Part shown: piece after piece, positions 14,851 through 23,800 of the stretch | Position numbering within the stretch: position 1 is the stretch's first letter | How the letters are laid out: every line of letters begins with the position of its first letter | From: an uncultured Nocardioides sp. | Lineage (GTDB): Bacteria; Actinomycetota; Actinomycetes; Propionibacteriales; Nocardioidaceae | NCBI RefSeq assembly: GCF_946885725.1 | Contig: NZ_CAMPGZ010000015.1 | Location: forward strand, 1 to 33,047 | Direction of reading: 5' to 3' | DNA length: 33,047 nucleotides | The notes under the pieces: model-generated | Database searches by the model: none | Told to the model about the DNA's origin: nothing | The model's input: the letters and a program-made list of their open reading frames with translations, nothing else | Translations under genes and position numbers: made by a program

Positions 14851-16193
14851 CAGGGTCCCCCTCGTCGCAGAAGGCGTCCTCGGGGCTGCGCCTCGAGGTC
14901 CACGCGCCGGCCGGCGAGCCAGGTCTCGCGGACGACGCCGGTGAGCTCGCGTCCGGCGTACGGCGTCACCGGGTGGCGGGAGTGCAGCCGGCCCGGGTCG
15001 ACGGTGAACGACTCGTCGGGCGCCAGCACGCAGAAGTCGGCGTCGGCGCCCTCCTCGATCCGGCCCTTGTGCCGCAGCGCGGCGCGGTCCGCCGGCGCGG
15101 TCGCCATCCAGCGGGTGACGTCGGCCAGGGTGTGCCCGCGCTTGCGCGCCTCGGTCCAGGTCACGGCCAGCCCGAGCTGCAGCGAGCTGATGCCGCCCCA
15201 CGCGTCGGCGAGGCCGCGACCCTCGGTGGACTTGAGCTCGGCCGGGCACGGCGAGTGGTCGGTGACCACCATCGCGAGCGTGCCGTCCCCGAGCCCCGCC
15301 CACAGGCCGTCGCGGTTGGCGGCGTCGCGCAGGGGCGGGCAGCACTTGTACGACGCGTCGCCGGCGGGCGCGTCATCGCCGGTGAGCGTGAGGTAGTGCG
15401 GGCAGGTCTCGGCCGTGACCGGGACCCCGGCGTCGTGGGCGGCGCGGACCAGCTTCAGCGCGTCCGCGGCGGCGAGGTGCACGACGTGCATCCGGCAGCC
15501 GGTCGCGCGCGACGCCTCGACGACCGCGTCGACCGCGGCGACCTCCGCCGCCGGCGGACGGCTCGCCGCCCACCCGGCGTAGTCGTCCCCCTCCGGCTCG
15601 CGCAGCGCGTCGGGGTCCTCGGCGTGCACGAGCAGCAGCCCGCCGACCGCCGCGACCGCCTCGGCCGCGCGGTGCAGCCCGGGCTCGTCGAGCGCCGGGA
15701 ACTCGCTCACACCGGAGTCGGCCAGGAAGCACTTGAACCCGAGGACGCCCTCGTCCCACAGCCCATGCATGTCGTGGCCGTTGTCCGGGACCGCGCCGCC
15801 CCAGAACCCGACGTCGACGAAGCAGCGACCCTCCGCCGCGGCCCGCTTGGCCGACAGCGCCCCGGTGTCCGTCGTCGGAGGCACGCTGTTGAGCGGCATG
15901 TCGACGATCGTGGTCACGCCGCCGGCCGCCGCCGCCCGCGTCGCGTGGTCGAAGCCCTCCCAGTCCGCGCGCCCCGGGTCGTTGCAGTGCACGTGGGTGT
16001 CGACGAGGCCGGGCAGCAGCACGACGTCGTCGTCGAGCCGCACCACCTCGGCCGCGTCGGTCCCCGGTCGCTCCGCCGGAATGTCCTCGACCGCCGTGAC
16101 GACGCCGTCGCGCACGACCACCGCGCACGGTCGCTCGACACCGTCCACCACGGCACGGGGCGCCTCGATGACCAGGTCTGTCGTCATCGTCAC
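14850..16193 (-). CDS. allB: Allantoinase
   Basis: A 447-residue dihydroorotase-like amidohydrolase that opens the allantoin ring to allantoate. Metal site motifs: DTHVHCNDPGR near residue 64 (two His), the lysine to be carboxylated in GFKCFLADSG near 153, LVHAEDP near 188, MHVVHLA near 235, and VVTDHSPCP near 311 with the metal-binding Asp. YKCCPPLR near 282 and DAWGGISSLQLGL near 331 are typical of allantoinases rather than hydantoinases. The listed start is GTG 16193 (GAGG 5 bases upstream); ATG 16187 is an alternative only two codons in. It follows the small AtzF-C-like gene by 7 bases and precedes allantoicase. Confidence 0.94.
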   Translation of the reverse strand: MTMTTDLVIEAPRAVVDGVERPCAVVVRDGVVTAVEDIPAERPGTDAAEVVRLDDDVVLLPGLVDTHVHCNDPGRADWEGFDHATRAAAAGGVTTIVDMPLNSVPPTTDTGALSAKRAAAEGRCFVDVGFWGGAVPDNGHDMHGLWDEGVLGFKCFLADSGVSEFPALDEPGLHRAAEAVAAVGGLLLVHAEDPDALREPEGDDYAGWAASRPPAAEVAAVDAVVEASRATGCRMHVVHLAAADALKLVRAAHDAGVPVTAETCPHYLTLTGDDAPAGDASYKCCPPLRDAANRDGLWAGLGDGTLAMVVTDHSPCPAELKSTEGRGLADAWGGISSLQLGLAVTWTEARKRGHTLADVTRWMATAPADRAALRHKGRIEEGADADFCVLAPDESFTVDPGRLHSRHPVTPYAGRELTGVVRETWLAGRRVDLEAQPRGRLLRRGGP

Positions 16194-16200
16194 GCCGACC

Positions 16201-16575
16201 TCAGACCTGTGCGGCCTTGTAGGCGCGCCAGCCGCCGTGCTCGGTGATGTCCTTGTGCTTCCCGCGCTCCTCGCGCCGCAGGATCATGCACAGCGCCGCG
16301 CGGCCGTCGGACAGCTCGACCGCCCCCAGCTCGAGCTCGGCCGGCTCGTGCGGGAGGAACGAGTCGCGCAGGACCTCCAGCGGTACGTCGTACAGCTCAC
16401 CGCGGACGACGCCGCCGCCTTCCTCCACCGGCACCAGCCCGGGGAACTCGTCACGCACCGAGAAGAACCGGTAGCGCGGAGCGGTCTCGACCTCGCCGAG
16501 GAAGGGGTGCACCTCGATGGTGTGGTGCACCGCTCCTCCGCGCATGCCTTCGCCGTTGGTCATCAGCAGCACCAT
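16201..16575 (-). CDS. Small AtzF C-terminal/gamma-glutamylcyclotransferase-like protein
   Basis: A 124-residue protein resembling the C-terminal domain of allophanate hydrolase (AtzF), which has a gamma-glutamylcyclotransferase-like fold. Recognisable elements are RYRFFSVRDEFPGLVPV near residue 34, RGELYDVPLEVL near 58, and PAELELGAVELSDGR near 78 followed by a short beta strand. The amidase half of allophanate hydrolase is absent, so this is not a complete enzyme of that kind. In AtzF the domain is reported to act after the amidase step (family knowledge); its stand-alone role is unknown. It heads the allantoin operon, 7 bases before allantoinase, which suggests a job in ureide or urea-derived carbamate metabolism (inference). 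ATG 16575 is first; ATG 16563 is a possible alternative. Confidence 0.75.
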   Translation of the reverse strand: MVLLMTNGEGMRGGAVHHTIEVHPFLGEVETAPRYRFFSVRDEFPGLVPVEEGGGVVRGELYDVPLEVLRDSFLPHEPAELELGAVELSDGRAALCMILRREERGKHKDITEHGGWRAYKAAQV

Positions 16576-16605
16576 GCCCGGCAGCGTAGGGCACCGGCGA
16601 GTGGT

Positions 16606-18144
16606 TCAGCGCTTGGGCCGCACGGCCTCCGAGCGGTTCGACTCAGGGCCGCGGCCCACCTCGTTGACCAGCGTCACGGTGAACTTGTAGGCCACGCGCG
16701 GCTTCAGCTTCTCGATGAGCACGGCCTGCTGGCCGGCCGGCACCGAGATCGTGCGCAGAGCCTTCTTGCTCTTGTTCGCCTTCTGGGCCTTGCCCGCACG
16801 GTAGATGCGGATCTTCTGGTCGGTGATCGGCGCTCCGCCGTCGTCTATGACCTCCCAGTTGAACCGGGCGGCGCGCTCGCGGGGCATGGCGTCGAGCTTC
16901 CGGGCCTTGCCCGGCTTCGTCGCCTGCGGCTCCACGGGCGGCGGCGGAGGAGGTGGCGGGGGGACCGCCGCGGCGTACTGGTCCAGGAAGAGCAGCCGGT
17001 TCGGCGTGCCTGGCGTGGCGCCGGTGATCACACCGGGCGTGGCGTCGGTGACCAGCTTGTTGCCGACCTGGTCGGGTGTCAGCCCCGGCTGCCGCGACAG
17101 CAGCGCCGCGGCGGCTCCCGCGACGTGCGGCGAGGCCATCGACGTGCCCGAGATCGTGTCGGTGCCCGTGGGCGAGCTCGGCCAGGAGGAGGTGATGTCG
17201 ACGCCCGGCGCGTACAGGTCGACGCACGAGCCGCTGTTGGAGAAGAACGCCTGCGCGTCGGCGATGTCGCTGGCGGCGACCGTCAGGGCGACCGGCGTCC
17301 GGGCCGGGGAGGCCAGGCAGGCGTTGCCCGAGTCGTTGCCCGCGGCGACCGCGACGGTCACGCCGTCGGCGACCAGCCTCGTCACCGCGTCGTCGATGGC
17401 GGCGCTCGGCAGGCCGCCCAGGCTCATGTTCGCCACCGCCGGCACGCCGGCCTGGTGGTGCCCGATGGCCCAGTCGATGCCCTGGAGCACCTGGAAGGTC
17501 GTGCCCGAGCCGGCGCAGCTGAGCACGCGCACCGGGATGATCGAGGCGCTCTTCGCCACGCCGTACGTCGTACCCGCAACCGTCCCGGCGACGTGCGTGC
17601 CGTGCCCGTGGCAGTCGGTGTTGCCCGCTCCGCCGTCCTGGGAGGAGAAGCCGGCCTGCACCCGGCCGGCCAGGTCGGGGACGTCGGCCGTCCCGGTGTC
17701 GATGACGTAGGCGTTCACGGTCGCGACCGCGTCCGGAGTGGTGAACGACGCCGACAGCGGCAGAGCGCGCTGGTCGATGCGGTCGAGCCCCCAGGTGGGG
17801 TTCGGCTGCGTGCCCGCGATCCACATCCGGCGGTCGGGCTCGACCGAGAGGACCCCTGGCGTCTTCGCGAGGACCCGCGCCTGGGCGTGCGTCAGCGTCA
17901 CCGCGGCGGCGTCGACGGCCCGGGTCACCGTGCCCTCGACGCGGACCCCGTCGGCGCGCAGCTGCCTTGCGGCCGCCGTCATGTTGGTCCCCCGCTCGTA
18001 GCGCACTACGTAGCGGGCCGTCCCGGATGCCCCTCTCGCCCCCGTTTCCGCATCTGTGTCCGTACGTGGAGCGCCTGCCGCTGCGCCGGTCCCGAGGACC
18101 AGCGCCGCGGCCGCGACTGCGGCTGCGGCGAGATGGGCCTTCAC
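16606..18144 (-). CDS. Secreted subtilisin-like serine protease (S8) with fibronectin-like tail
   Basis: A 512-residue exported protease. Residues 1-25 are a signal peptide (VKAHLAAAAVAAAALVLG, Ala-rich, cleaved near AAGA). Residues 40-110 match an inhibitor I9-type propeptide. The catalytic triad is Asp149 in VIDTG, His181 in GHGTHVAGT, and Ser335 in ISGTSMASPHVAG, with the oxyanion Asn270 in AAGND. A nine-proline linker at 395-403 leads to a C-terminal domain (about 410-512) with fibronectin type III-like strands (FNWEVIDDGGAPIT, VAYKFTVTLVNEVGRGPES). Conserved Cys pairs fit a proteinase K-like group. GTG 18144 lacks a clear ribosome site. It lies upstream of and in the same direction as the allantoin operon, 30 bases away, with no clear terminator between; a functional link to purines is not evident. 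Confidence 0.9.
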   Translation of the reverse strand: MKAHLAAAAVAAAALVLGTGAAAGAPRTDTDAETGARGASGTARYVVRYERGTNMTAAARQLRADGVRVEGTVTRAVDAAAVTLTHAQARVLAKTPGVLSVEPDRRMWIAGTQPNPTWGLDRIDQRALPLSASFTTPDAVATVNAYVIDTGTADVPDLAGRVQAGFSSQDGGAGNTDCHGHGTHVAGTVAGTTYGVAKSASIIPVRVLSCAGSGTTFQVLQGIDWAIGHHQAGVPAVANMSLGGLPSAAIDDAVTRLVADGVTVAVAAGNDSGNACLASPARTPVALTVAASDIADAQAFFSNSGSCVDLYAPGVDITSSWPSSPTGTDTISGTSMASPHVAGAAAALLSRQPGLTPDQVGNKLVTDATPGVITGATPGTPNRLLFLDQYAAAVPPPPPPPPPVEPQATKPGKARKLDAMPRERAARFNWEVIDDGGAPITDQKIRIYRAGKAQKANKSKKALRTISVPAGQQAVLIEKLKPRVAYKFTVTLVNEVGRGPESNRSEAVRPKR

Positions 18145-18223
18145 CCAAACGACGCTAAGTACGCCCGGCCCAGGTCGCCTCCCCCAGAAGGCTTAGCCGT
18201 GGTTGAGGGGTCGGCGTATTCGA

Positions 18224-18240
18224 GTCGTACACGCTACGAC
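18224..18240. promoter_or_regulatory. Operator-like inverted repeat in the protease/ScyD divergent spacer
   Basis: GTCGTA (18224-18229), 5 bases, TACGAC (18235-18240): a perfect 6-base inverted repeat in the 190-base region shared by the divergent protease and ScyD-like genes. No promoter boxes are convincing around it. The assignment as an operator is inference. Confidence 0.25.
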
Positions 18241-18334
18241 GTACGCCGGGTAGCCCGCTGTAGTCACTTCGTGGGGGTGGACGACCACGCCCGAACGGAG
18301 TTTTCTGGTCCCAGTCTGCCCCTCGAACGGAGTG

Positions 18335-19462
18335 ATGACCTTGCGCTCGAAGTCTCCGATCCAGACCCTGCTCGTGGCCGGCGCAGCCCTCGCGCTGCCG
18401 CTCGCTGTCGTGCCTGCCGCCTCGACGGCGAAGACCGCGCCGTCGCCCTCCGGCGCGCGCGCCGTCGTCGCGACCGGGCTCGACAACCCACGCCAGATCA
18501 CCTACAAGAAGGGCGTCGGCTTCCTGGTGGCCGAGGCCGGTGTCGGCGGTGAGGGCCCGTGCATGCCGGGTCCGGAAGGCGGGCCGGTGTGCTACGGCAA
18601 CTCCGGCGCGATCACGAGGATCCGCGGCGGCAACCAGACCCGCATCGTCAAGCGCCTCCCCTCCCTCGCCTCCGAGGGCACCGGAGAGGGCGCCATCGGG
18701 CCGTCCGACGTCATCCCCTACGGCAAGCACCGGATCGCGTTCACGATCGGACTCGGCGCCGACCCGGCCGTGCGCGCGGACCTGCCACGCAAGGGGCGCT
18801 TGATGGCCGGCCTGTTCGCAGCGAAGCTGCGCGGCGGTGAGCAGCACGGCAAGCTGACGTGGATCGCGGACCTGGGCGCCTTCGAGGCGAAGGCCAACCC
18901 GCACAAGACCGCCCCGGACAGCAACCCCGTGTCGTTGGTCCGCAAGAAGAAGCGCTTCTTCGTCACCGACGCCGGCGGCAACACGTGGCTGCGGGTGCGC
19001 CGCAACGGCAACGTCAAGGCGCTCGCGGTGTTCCAGGACCGCTCGTTCAACGGCTCCGACGAGTTCCAGGCCGTGCCCACCTCCGTGGCCAAGGGCCCCG
19101 ACGGCGCCTACTACATCAGCCAGCTGACCGGCTTCCCGTTCGTGAAGGACGCGGCGCAGATCTACCGGGTCCGCCCCGGCGGCACCCCGAAGGTCTACGC
19201 GTCCGGCCTCACCAACGTCACCGACCTCGCCTGGTACCGCGGCGCCCTCTACGCCGTGCAGATCTCCGACGAGGGCCTCGCCTCCGGCGGTCCGCCGATC
19301 GGCTCGCTCCGCCAGGTCGTCCCCGGCGGCAGCACTCACCCGGTCGTGGCCGGCGGCCTGTTCGCGCCGTACGGCGTCGCCTTCAAGAACAACAAGGCCT
19401 TCGTCACGACCTGCGCGGTCTGCCCCAACGACGGCGAGGTGCAGTCCTTCCCGCTGAACTGA
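18335..19462 (+). CDS. Secreted ScyD/ScyE family beta-propeller-like protein
   Basis: About 375 residues with an N-terminal signal peptide (LLVAGAALALPLAVVPAAS, cleavage near ASTAKT). The mature part resembles the ScyD/ScyE family, predicted beta-propellers: VVATGLDNPRQITYKKG near residue 45, GNSGAITRIRGG near 90, GPSDVIPYG near 120, FVTDAGGNTWLRV near 210, VPTSVAKGPDGAYYISQLTGFPF near 249 and GGLFAPYGVAFKN near 345. Family members occur in scytonemin clusters of cyanobacteria and widely in actinobacteria with unknown function; no scytonemin genes are here. Starts at GTG 18332, ATG 18335 or TTG 18341 are possible; GGAG at 18329-18332 is best spaced for TTG 18341. A strong hairpin follows the stop by 8 bases. 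Confidence 0.82.
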   Translation: MTLRSKSPIQTLLVAGAALALPLAVVPAASTAKTAPSPSGARAVVATGLDNPRQITYKKGVGFLVAEAGVGGEGPCMPGPEGGPVCYGNSGAITRIRGGNQTRIVKRLPSLASEGTGEGAIGPSDVIPYGKHRIAFTIGLGADPAVRADLPRKGRLMAGLFAAKLRGGEQHGKLTWIADLGAFEAKANPHKTAPDSNPVSLVRKKKRFFVTDAGGNTWLRVRRNGNVKALAVFQDRSFNGSDEFQAVPTSVAKGPDGAYYISQLTGFPFVKDAAQIYRVRPGGTPKVYASGLTNVTDLAWYRGALYAVQISDEGLASGGPPIGSLRQVVPGGSTHPVVAGGLFAPYGVAFKNNKAFVTTCAVCPNDGEVQSFPLN

Positions 19463-19470
19463 CCGACTCG

Positions 19471-19512
19471 GCCAGGGTGACGAAACCGCAGCCGGCGCTT
19501 CGTCACCCTGGC
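19471..19512 (+). terminator. Perfect 14-base hairpin after the ScyD-like gene
   Basis: GCCAGGGTGACGAA (19471-19484) and TTCGTCACCCTGGC (19499-19512) pair perfectly around a 14-base loop, 8 bases after the stop. No T tract follows; instead the right arm abuts TAGTCT, the likely -10 box of the next gene. It probably ends the ScyD-like transcript. Confidence 0.75.
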
Positions 19513-19518
19513 TAGTCT
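19513..19518 (+). promoter_or_regulatory. Candidate -10 box for a leaderless gene
   Basis: TAGTCT fits the actinobacterial TAnnnT -10 pattern and ends 6 bases before GTG 19525, the spacing expected if transcription starts at the start codon. No ribosome site is present upstream of that GTG. A -35 box is not obvious because the hairpin occupies that region. Confidence 0.45.
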
Positions 19519-19524
19519 CGACGC

Positions 19525-19899
19525 GTGGAGGAGATCAGGGCGCGCCGCATCGTCGACGCGCTACGCGACCGCGGCACCGACGCCGACCTCGCCCGTGTCG
19601 GCGTCTACCAGTTCGGCATCGTCGTGAAGCTCCCCGACGGCCGCGAGGCCCGCTGGGACTCCGACAACACCGCCGAGCTCGAGGCGCAGGTGATGCGCAA
19701 CGGCATGCTCGTCGGCTACGTCCCCGTCATCGAGGGCTCGGCCGACTTCACCGACGAGCAGGTCATCGAGGCGATCGTCCGCACCGACTACGACAAGCCG
19801 ATCGCGACGCGCAAGACGACCACACCACCGCCGGCGCCACCGCTCCCCCGCCGCGGCGGCCTCATGCGTCGCTTCCTGGGCGGCTTCCGCCACGACTGA
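19525..19899 (+). CDS. Hypothetical protein, 124 residues
   Basis: I do not recognise this family. The protein is soluble, with an acidic N-terminal two-thirds (RARRIVDALRDRG, VYQFGIVVKLPDGREARWDSDN, FTDEQVIEAIVRTDYDKP) that looks like a small alpha/beta domain, then a Thr/Pro linker (TTTPPPAPPLP) and a basic C-terminal tail RRGGLMRRFLGGFRHD that could be an amphipathic membrane- or nucleic-acid-binding helix. GTG 19525 has no ribosome site and is probably leaderless. It ends 6 bases from the convergent NERD gene, so the two 3' ends are packed together. The codon pattern is strongly GC-ending like the core genes, unlike the next two genes. Confidence 0.7.
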   Translation: MEEIRARRIVDALRDRGTDADLARVGVYQFGIVVKLPDGREARWDSDNTAELEAQVMRNGMLVGYVPVIEGSADFTDEQVIEAIVRTDYDKPIATRKTTTPPPAPPLPRRGGLMRRFLGGFRHD

Positions 19900-19905
19900 G
19901 CAGTC

Positions 19906-20760
19906 CTAGCAGTCAGGACGTACTGTCGAGGCCTGGGCATCGTCCGTGCACGTGGTCTGCTCAAGGTTGCGAGTCATGAGCTCGGCCAGCACGGGGCCAA
20001 GCTCGGCCGCGAGCGCGGGTCCCCACGTGGCAAAGGCGACCAACGCGACAACCCCTACCAGGAAGCGCCGGACGGACGCCCCCTGTCGGCGCCGTCGCGA
20101 ACCGAGACCCCTCGCTGATCTCGCACGTCGCGGGTAGGACGGTGGAACTGGACGTGCCGGTCGAGGACCGCGATGCGCGGGGCGGGAAGGACGACGACGC
20201 TCTACCTGGCCCGTTGCCGCTCGCAGCTGGACATCGAAGCGCACGCAGGCATCCGCGATCTGGGCTGCCGACAGAACCGGTGGTCGCGTCTCCAGCATCC
20301 GACGGAGGTTGCCGGTGCAGCAGATCATGACGTCCCGGCACCACCCGGCGATTTCGTCGTGACCGACGAAGCACAACACCGGGTACACGTGGGTGGCATG
20401 CGGGCCTATCAGCTCCGCGACCGCGAGCGCCGCGTCCGCGGCGCTCGCGACAGCCTTCTCACGCGACCGGCCGTTCTGGCGGAGGTGACCGCCCTCCGTC
20501 GAAACGCGACCCGACCAGTTCTTGGAGTCGATGACGAACACGCCGCCCGGCCCGATCACCACGTGGTCGACGTTGGCGAGGCGTCGCCCCGGCCAACGGA
20601 CGTCGTGAAGCGCCGTCCATTCGCTCGGCAGGCCTGCTAGTACCTCTGCTGTTGCCGCCTCGCCGGCGGCGCCCCGTTCGAACAGCTCGGCGCGCCGCTC
20701 CAGGCGCTCCGCACGCTCGCGTGCGCGACGAGCCACCTCGCGTGCCGATTCCCCCGCCAC
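19906..20760 (-). CDS. NERD-domain protein with C-terminal membrane segment
   Basis: A 284-residue protein with a nuclease-related domain (NERD), a branch of the PD-(D/E)xK nuclease fold. Residues 5-35 are a charged helical segment; the NERD core has GAAGEAATAEVL near 33 (Glu), ANVDHVVIGPGGVFVIDSKNWSG near 65-87 (Asp and the DSK motif), and later strands VYPVLCFVGHDE near 125. A basic Arg/Pro linker (about 190-230) leads to one hydrophobic segment FLVGVVALVAFATWGPALA near 238-256. This topology suggests a membrane-tethered DNA- or RNA-acting enzyme. GTG 20760 has GGAGGA 7 bases upstream; the longer frame to 20889 would overlap the divergent helicase gene. Base composition is less GC-rich than the neighbours. 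Nuclease activity is inferred. Confidence 0.82.
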   Translation of the reverse strand: MAGESAREVARRARERAERLERRAELFERGAAGEAATAEVLAGLPSEWTALHDVRWPGRRLANVDHVVIGPGGVFVIDSKNWSGRVSTEGGHLRQNGRSREKAVASAADAALAVAELIGPHATHVYPVLCFVGHDEIAGWCRDVMICCTGNLRRMLETRPPVLSAAQIADACVRFDVQLRAATGQVERRRPSRPAHRGPRPARPVPPSYPRRARSARGLGSRRRRQGASVRRFLVGVVALVAFATWGPALAAELGPVLAELMTRNLEQTTCTDDAQASTVRPDC

Positions 20761-20857
20761 TGTCACTCCTCCCGTCGGACGGCACCGTACGTGGATGGGG
20801 ACGGGGTCTGGGGCGAAACGACGGACTTGAGTGGCCGCTTCTGGCAAGCTCGCCGCC

Positions 20858-23800
20858 GTGGACCGGGGACTGTACGAAGCATTGATCACGACCGAACTTC
20901 AGGAGCGTCTTGCCTCTCAGGCGGCGCTGGAGGCCGAGGTTGGCCCCGTCGACGAAGCTGACCAGCCGCACGTCCTGGCGCGGCACTTGCAGCACGTGAT
21001 CCAGCGGACGCTCGCAGGTATCAGGGACCCGATCAGCCGTCTGAAGCTCACGAACGCTCTGCTCGACCAGCTTGAAGAAGCCGGTGAGGCTGTGAGTCAA
21101 CCACCCCGCCAGCTTCTCCGTCTCGTCGAAAGTTCCGCATTCTCGAACGGCCACGAGGCGGTGCGCCCTCGGACTCCGCTCGCCGAGGCGGCGCTACTGA
21201 CCAATGCGCATGGGGAGCCCAACCTCGGGGCAGAGCTCCGGGCAGAGCTCGACACGTCAGATCGTGTCGACCTCCTCTGCGCCTTCGTGAAGTGGCACGG
21301 CATTCGACTGCTCGAGCAAGAGCTGGGTCGCCTCAGAGAACGCGGTGTCCCCTTCAGAGTCGTGACGACGACGTACATGGGCGCGACTGAACGGGCCGCG
21401 CTCGACCGCCTCGTGCGTGAGTTCGGCGCGCAAGTCAAGATCCAGTACGACACACAGCGAACCCGGCTGCATGCCAAGGCGTGGCTGTTTCGCCGCGACA
21501 CCGGCTTCGACACCGCGTACGTCGGCTCGTCCAACCTGTCGCGTGCCGCATTGCTCGACGGCGTCGAGTGGAACGTGCGGCTCTCGCAGGTGGGGACGCC
21601 GGCTCTGCTGGAGAAGTTCCGAGCCACGTTCGACACCTACTGGGGTGACCGTTCGTTCGAGCCGTACGACCCCGACGTCGACCGCGACCGCGTGGACGAT
21701 GCGCTCGCTGAGGCGTCCGGACGCACACACCACAACGTCACGATCTCCCTGTCCGGGCTGGAGGTTCGTCCGCTCGACTACCAGCGGGAGATGCTCGAAG
21801 CGCTCGACGCCGAGCGCAGCATCCATGGTCGGCATCGCAACCTGATCGTTGCGGCCACGGGAACGGGCAAAACCGTCGTGGCAGCGCTCGACTACCGCAA
21901 GCTCTGCGAACGAGCCGCTGGCACAGGGTCATCCCTGCTCTTCGTCGCTCACCGCAAAGAGATCCTCGAGCAGTCCCTCCGGACTTACCGTGAGGTCCTT
22001 GCCGACGCGAACTTCGGCGAGCTCTACGTCGGAGGCGCACGTCCCGAGCGCTGGCGCCACGTCTTCGCCAGCGTGCAGTCGCTGACGGCGTACGGCGTCA
22101 CAAACATCCCAGCCGATGCCTTCGAGGTCATCGTCATCGACGAGTTCCACCACGCCGAGGCGAGGACCTACCGGCGGATCCTCGACCACTTCACGCCACA
22201 GGAGCTGCTGGGTCTGACCGCCACACCAGAGCGCGCAGACGGCACGGACGTCCGCCAGTTCTTCGACGGCCGAACGGCGGCCGAGCTACGGCTCTGGGAT
22301 GCACTCGGCGCGGATCTGCTGTGCCCCTTCCACTACTTCGCCGTGGCGGACGGCACCGACCTACGCCAGATCAGCTGGACGCGGGGCCGATACGACGAGG
22401 ACGAGCTGTCCTCGGTCTACACCGGAAACCACGCGCGCGCTGCGATCGTGCTCAAGCAGCTCCGGGCCAAGGTGCTCGACCCGGGTGCGATGCGGGCCTT
22501 GGGCTTCTGCGTGAGTGTCGCCCATGCGCGGTTCATGGCTCAGGTCTTCAATGACGCCGGTGTGCCCGCCCTCGCCGTGAGCGGCGAGACGACGCCAGCA
22601 GAACGAGCCCAGGCTCTTGCGGACCTGCGCGACCGCCGCGTCAACATCCTGTTCGCGGCAGATCTCTTCAACGAGGGTCTCGATCTTCCGGACGTGGACA
22701 CCGTGCTGTTCCTGCGCCCCACCGAGAGCGCGACGATCTTCCTGCAACAGCTCGGTCGCGGACTGCGCCGGACGAGATCGAAACCTGTGCTGACCGTCCT
22801 TGACTTCGTGGGTCACCACCGCAAGGAGTTCCGCTTCGACGCCAAGCTTCGCGCCTTGACCGGGCACACCCGTCGCGGACTGCAGCGCGAGATTGAGCGC
22901 GGCTTCCCCTTCCTCCCGTCCGGCTGCCAGATCGTGATGGACCGCCAGTCGCAGACGCTCGTGCTCGAGAACATCAAGGCGCAGATCGGCAACCGGTGGA
23001 AGCAGATGGTTGCCGAGCTTCGCTCCTACGGCGACTGCGACCTCGGCTCGTTCCTCGAGGAGTCCGGCCTGGAGCTCGCAGACGTCCTGCGAGCCGGCAG
23101 CCATTCGTGGACACGATTGCGTCGCGACGCCGGGCTAGCCACGCGAGAGGGCTCGGTCATGGAAGAACGACTCCTCAAGCGGGTTCGCGCCTTCGCCCAC
23201 GTCGATGACCCCGTCCGCGCGGATGCGTACAGCCGACTGCTTAGCGACGATGGCCCGGCCTATCACGAGCTCTCACCCAGCGAGCAACTCCTGGCGCGCA
23301 TGTTGTTCTTCTCGCTCTGGCCAGACGGCGGACAGCATGCGTCGTACGACGACGGGTTGCAGGCGCTTCGCCGCGAACGAGCGACTCGAGATGAGGTTCG
23401 CTCGGTTGTCGACCTGTCGTTCGACCACGCCCGTCACCGTCCGCGCGACCTCGCGGGTTCACTTGCCGCAGTGCCGCTCAAGGTCCACGCGCGCTATCAG
23501 CGCGAGGAGGTGTTGGCAGCGCTCGACTACGCGAGCTTGGAGCGCAAGCCCAACTCGTTCCGAGAAGGTGTCCTGTACGTGCCTGAGCTGAACGTCGATG
23601 CCTTCTTCGTGACACTCACGAAGTCTGAGTCGGACTACTCCCCCACGACGCTCTACCGGGACTACCCGGTCAGTCCCACCCAGTTCCACTGGGAGTCGCA
23701 GTCGACGACGTCGATCGCATCCAAGACCGGGCAGCGGTACCTCTCCGGAGCCAGCACGGTGCTGCTCTTCGTGCGCCAACACAAGAGCGACCCGTTCGGC

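Noticed and set aside
15733..18552. 939-residue plus-strand frame
   Set aside because: Antisense to allantoinase, the AtzF-C-like gene and the protease, with no recognisable domain.
19895..19925. AGCAGTC repeat between the two convergent genes
   Set aside because: Two copies 2 bases apart with 5-base GACTG/CAGTC arms are too short to call a terminator or a site with confidence.
20761..20889. Longer N-terminus for the NERD protein from ATG 20889
   Set aside because: It would overlap the divergent helicase start, and GTG 20760 has a well-spaced GGAGGA.
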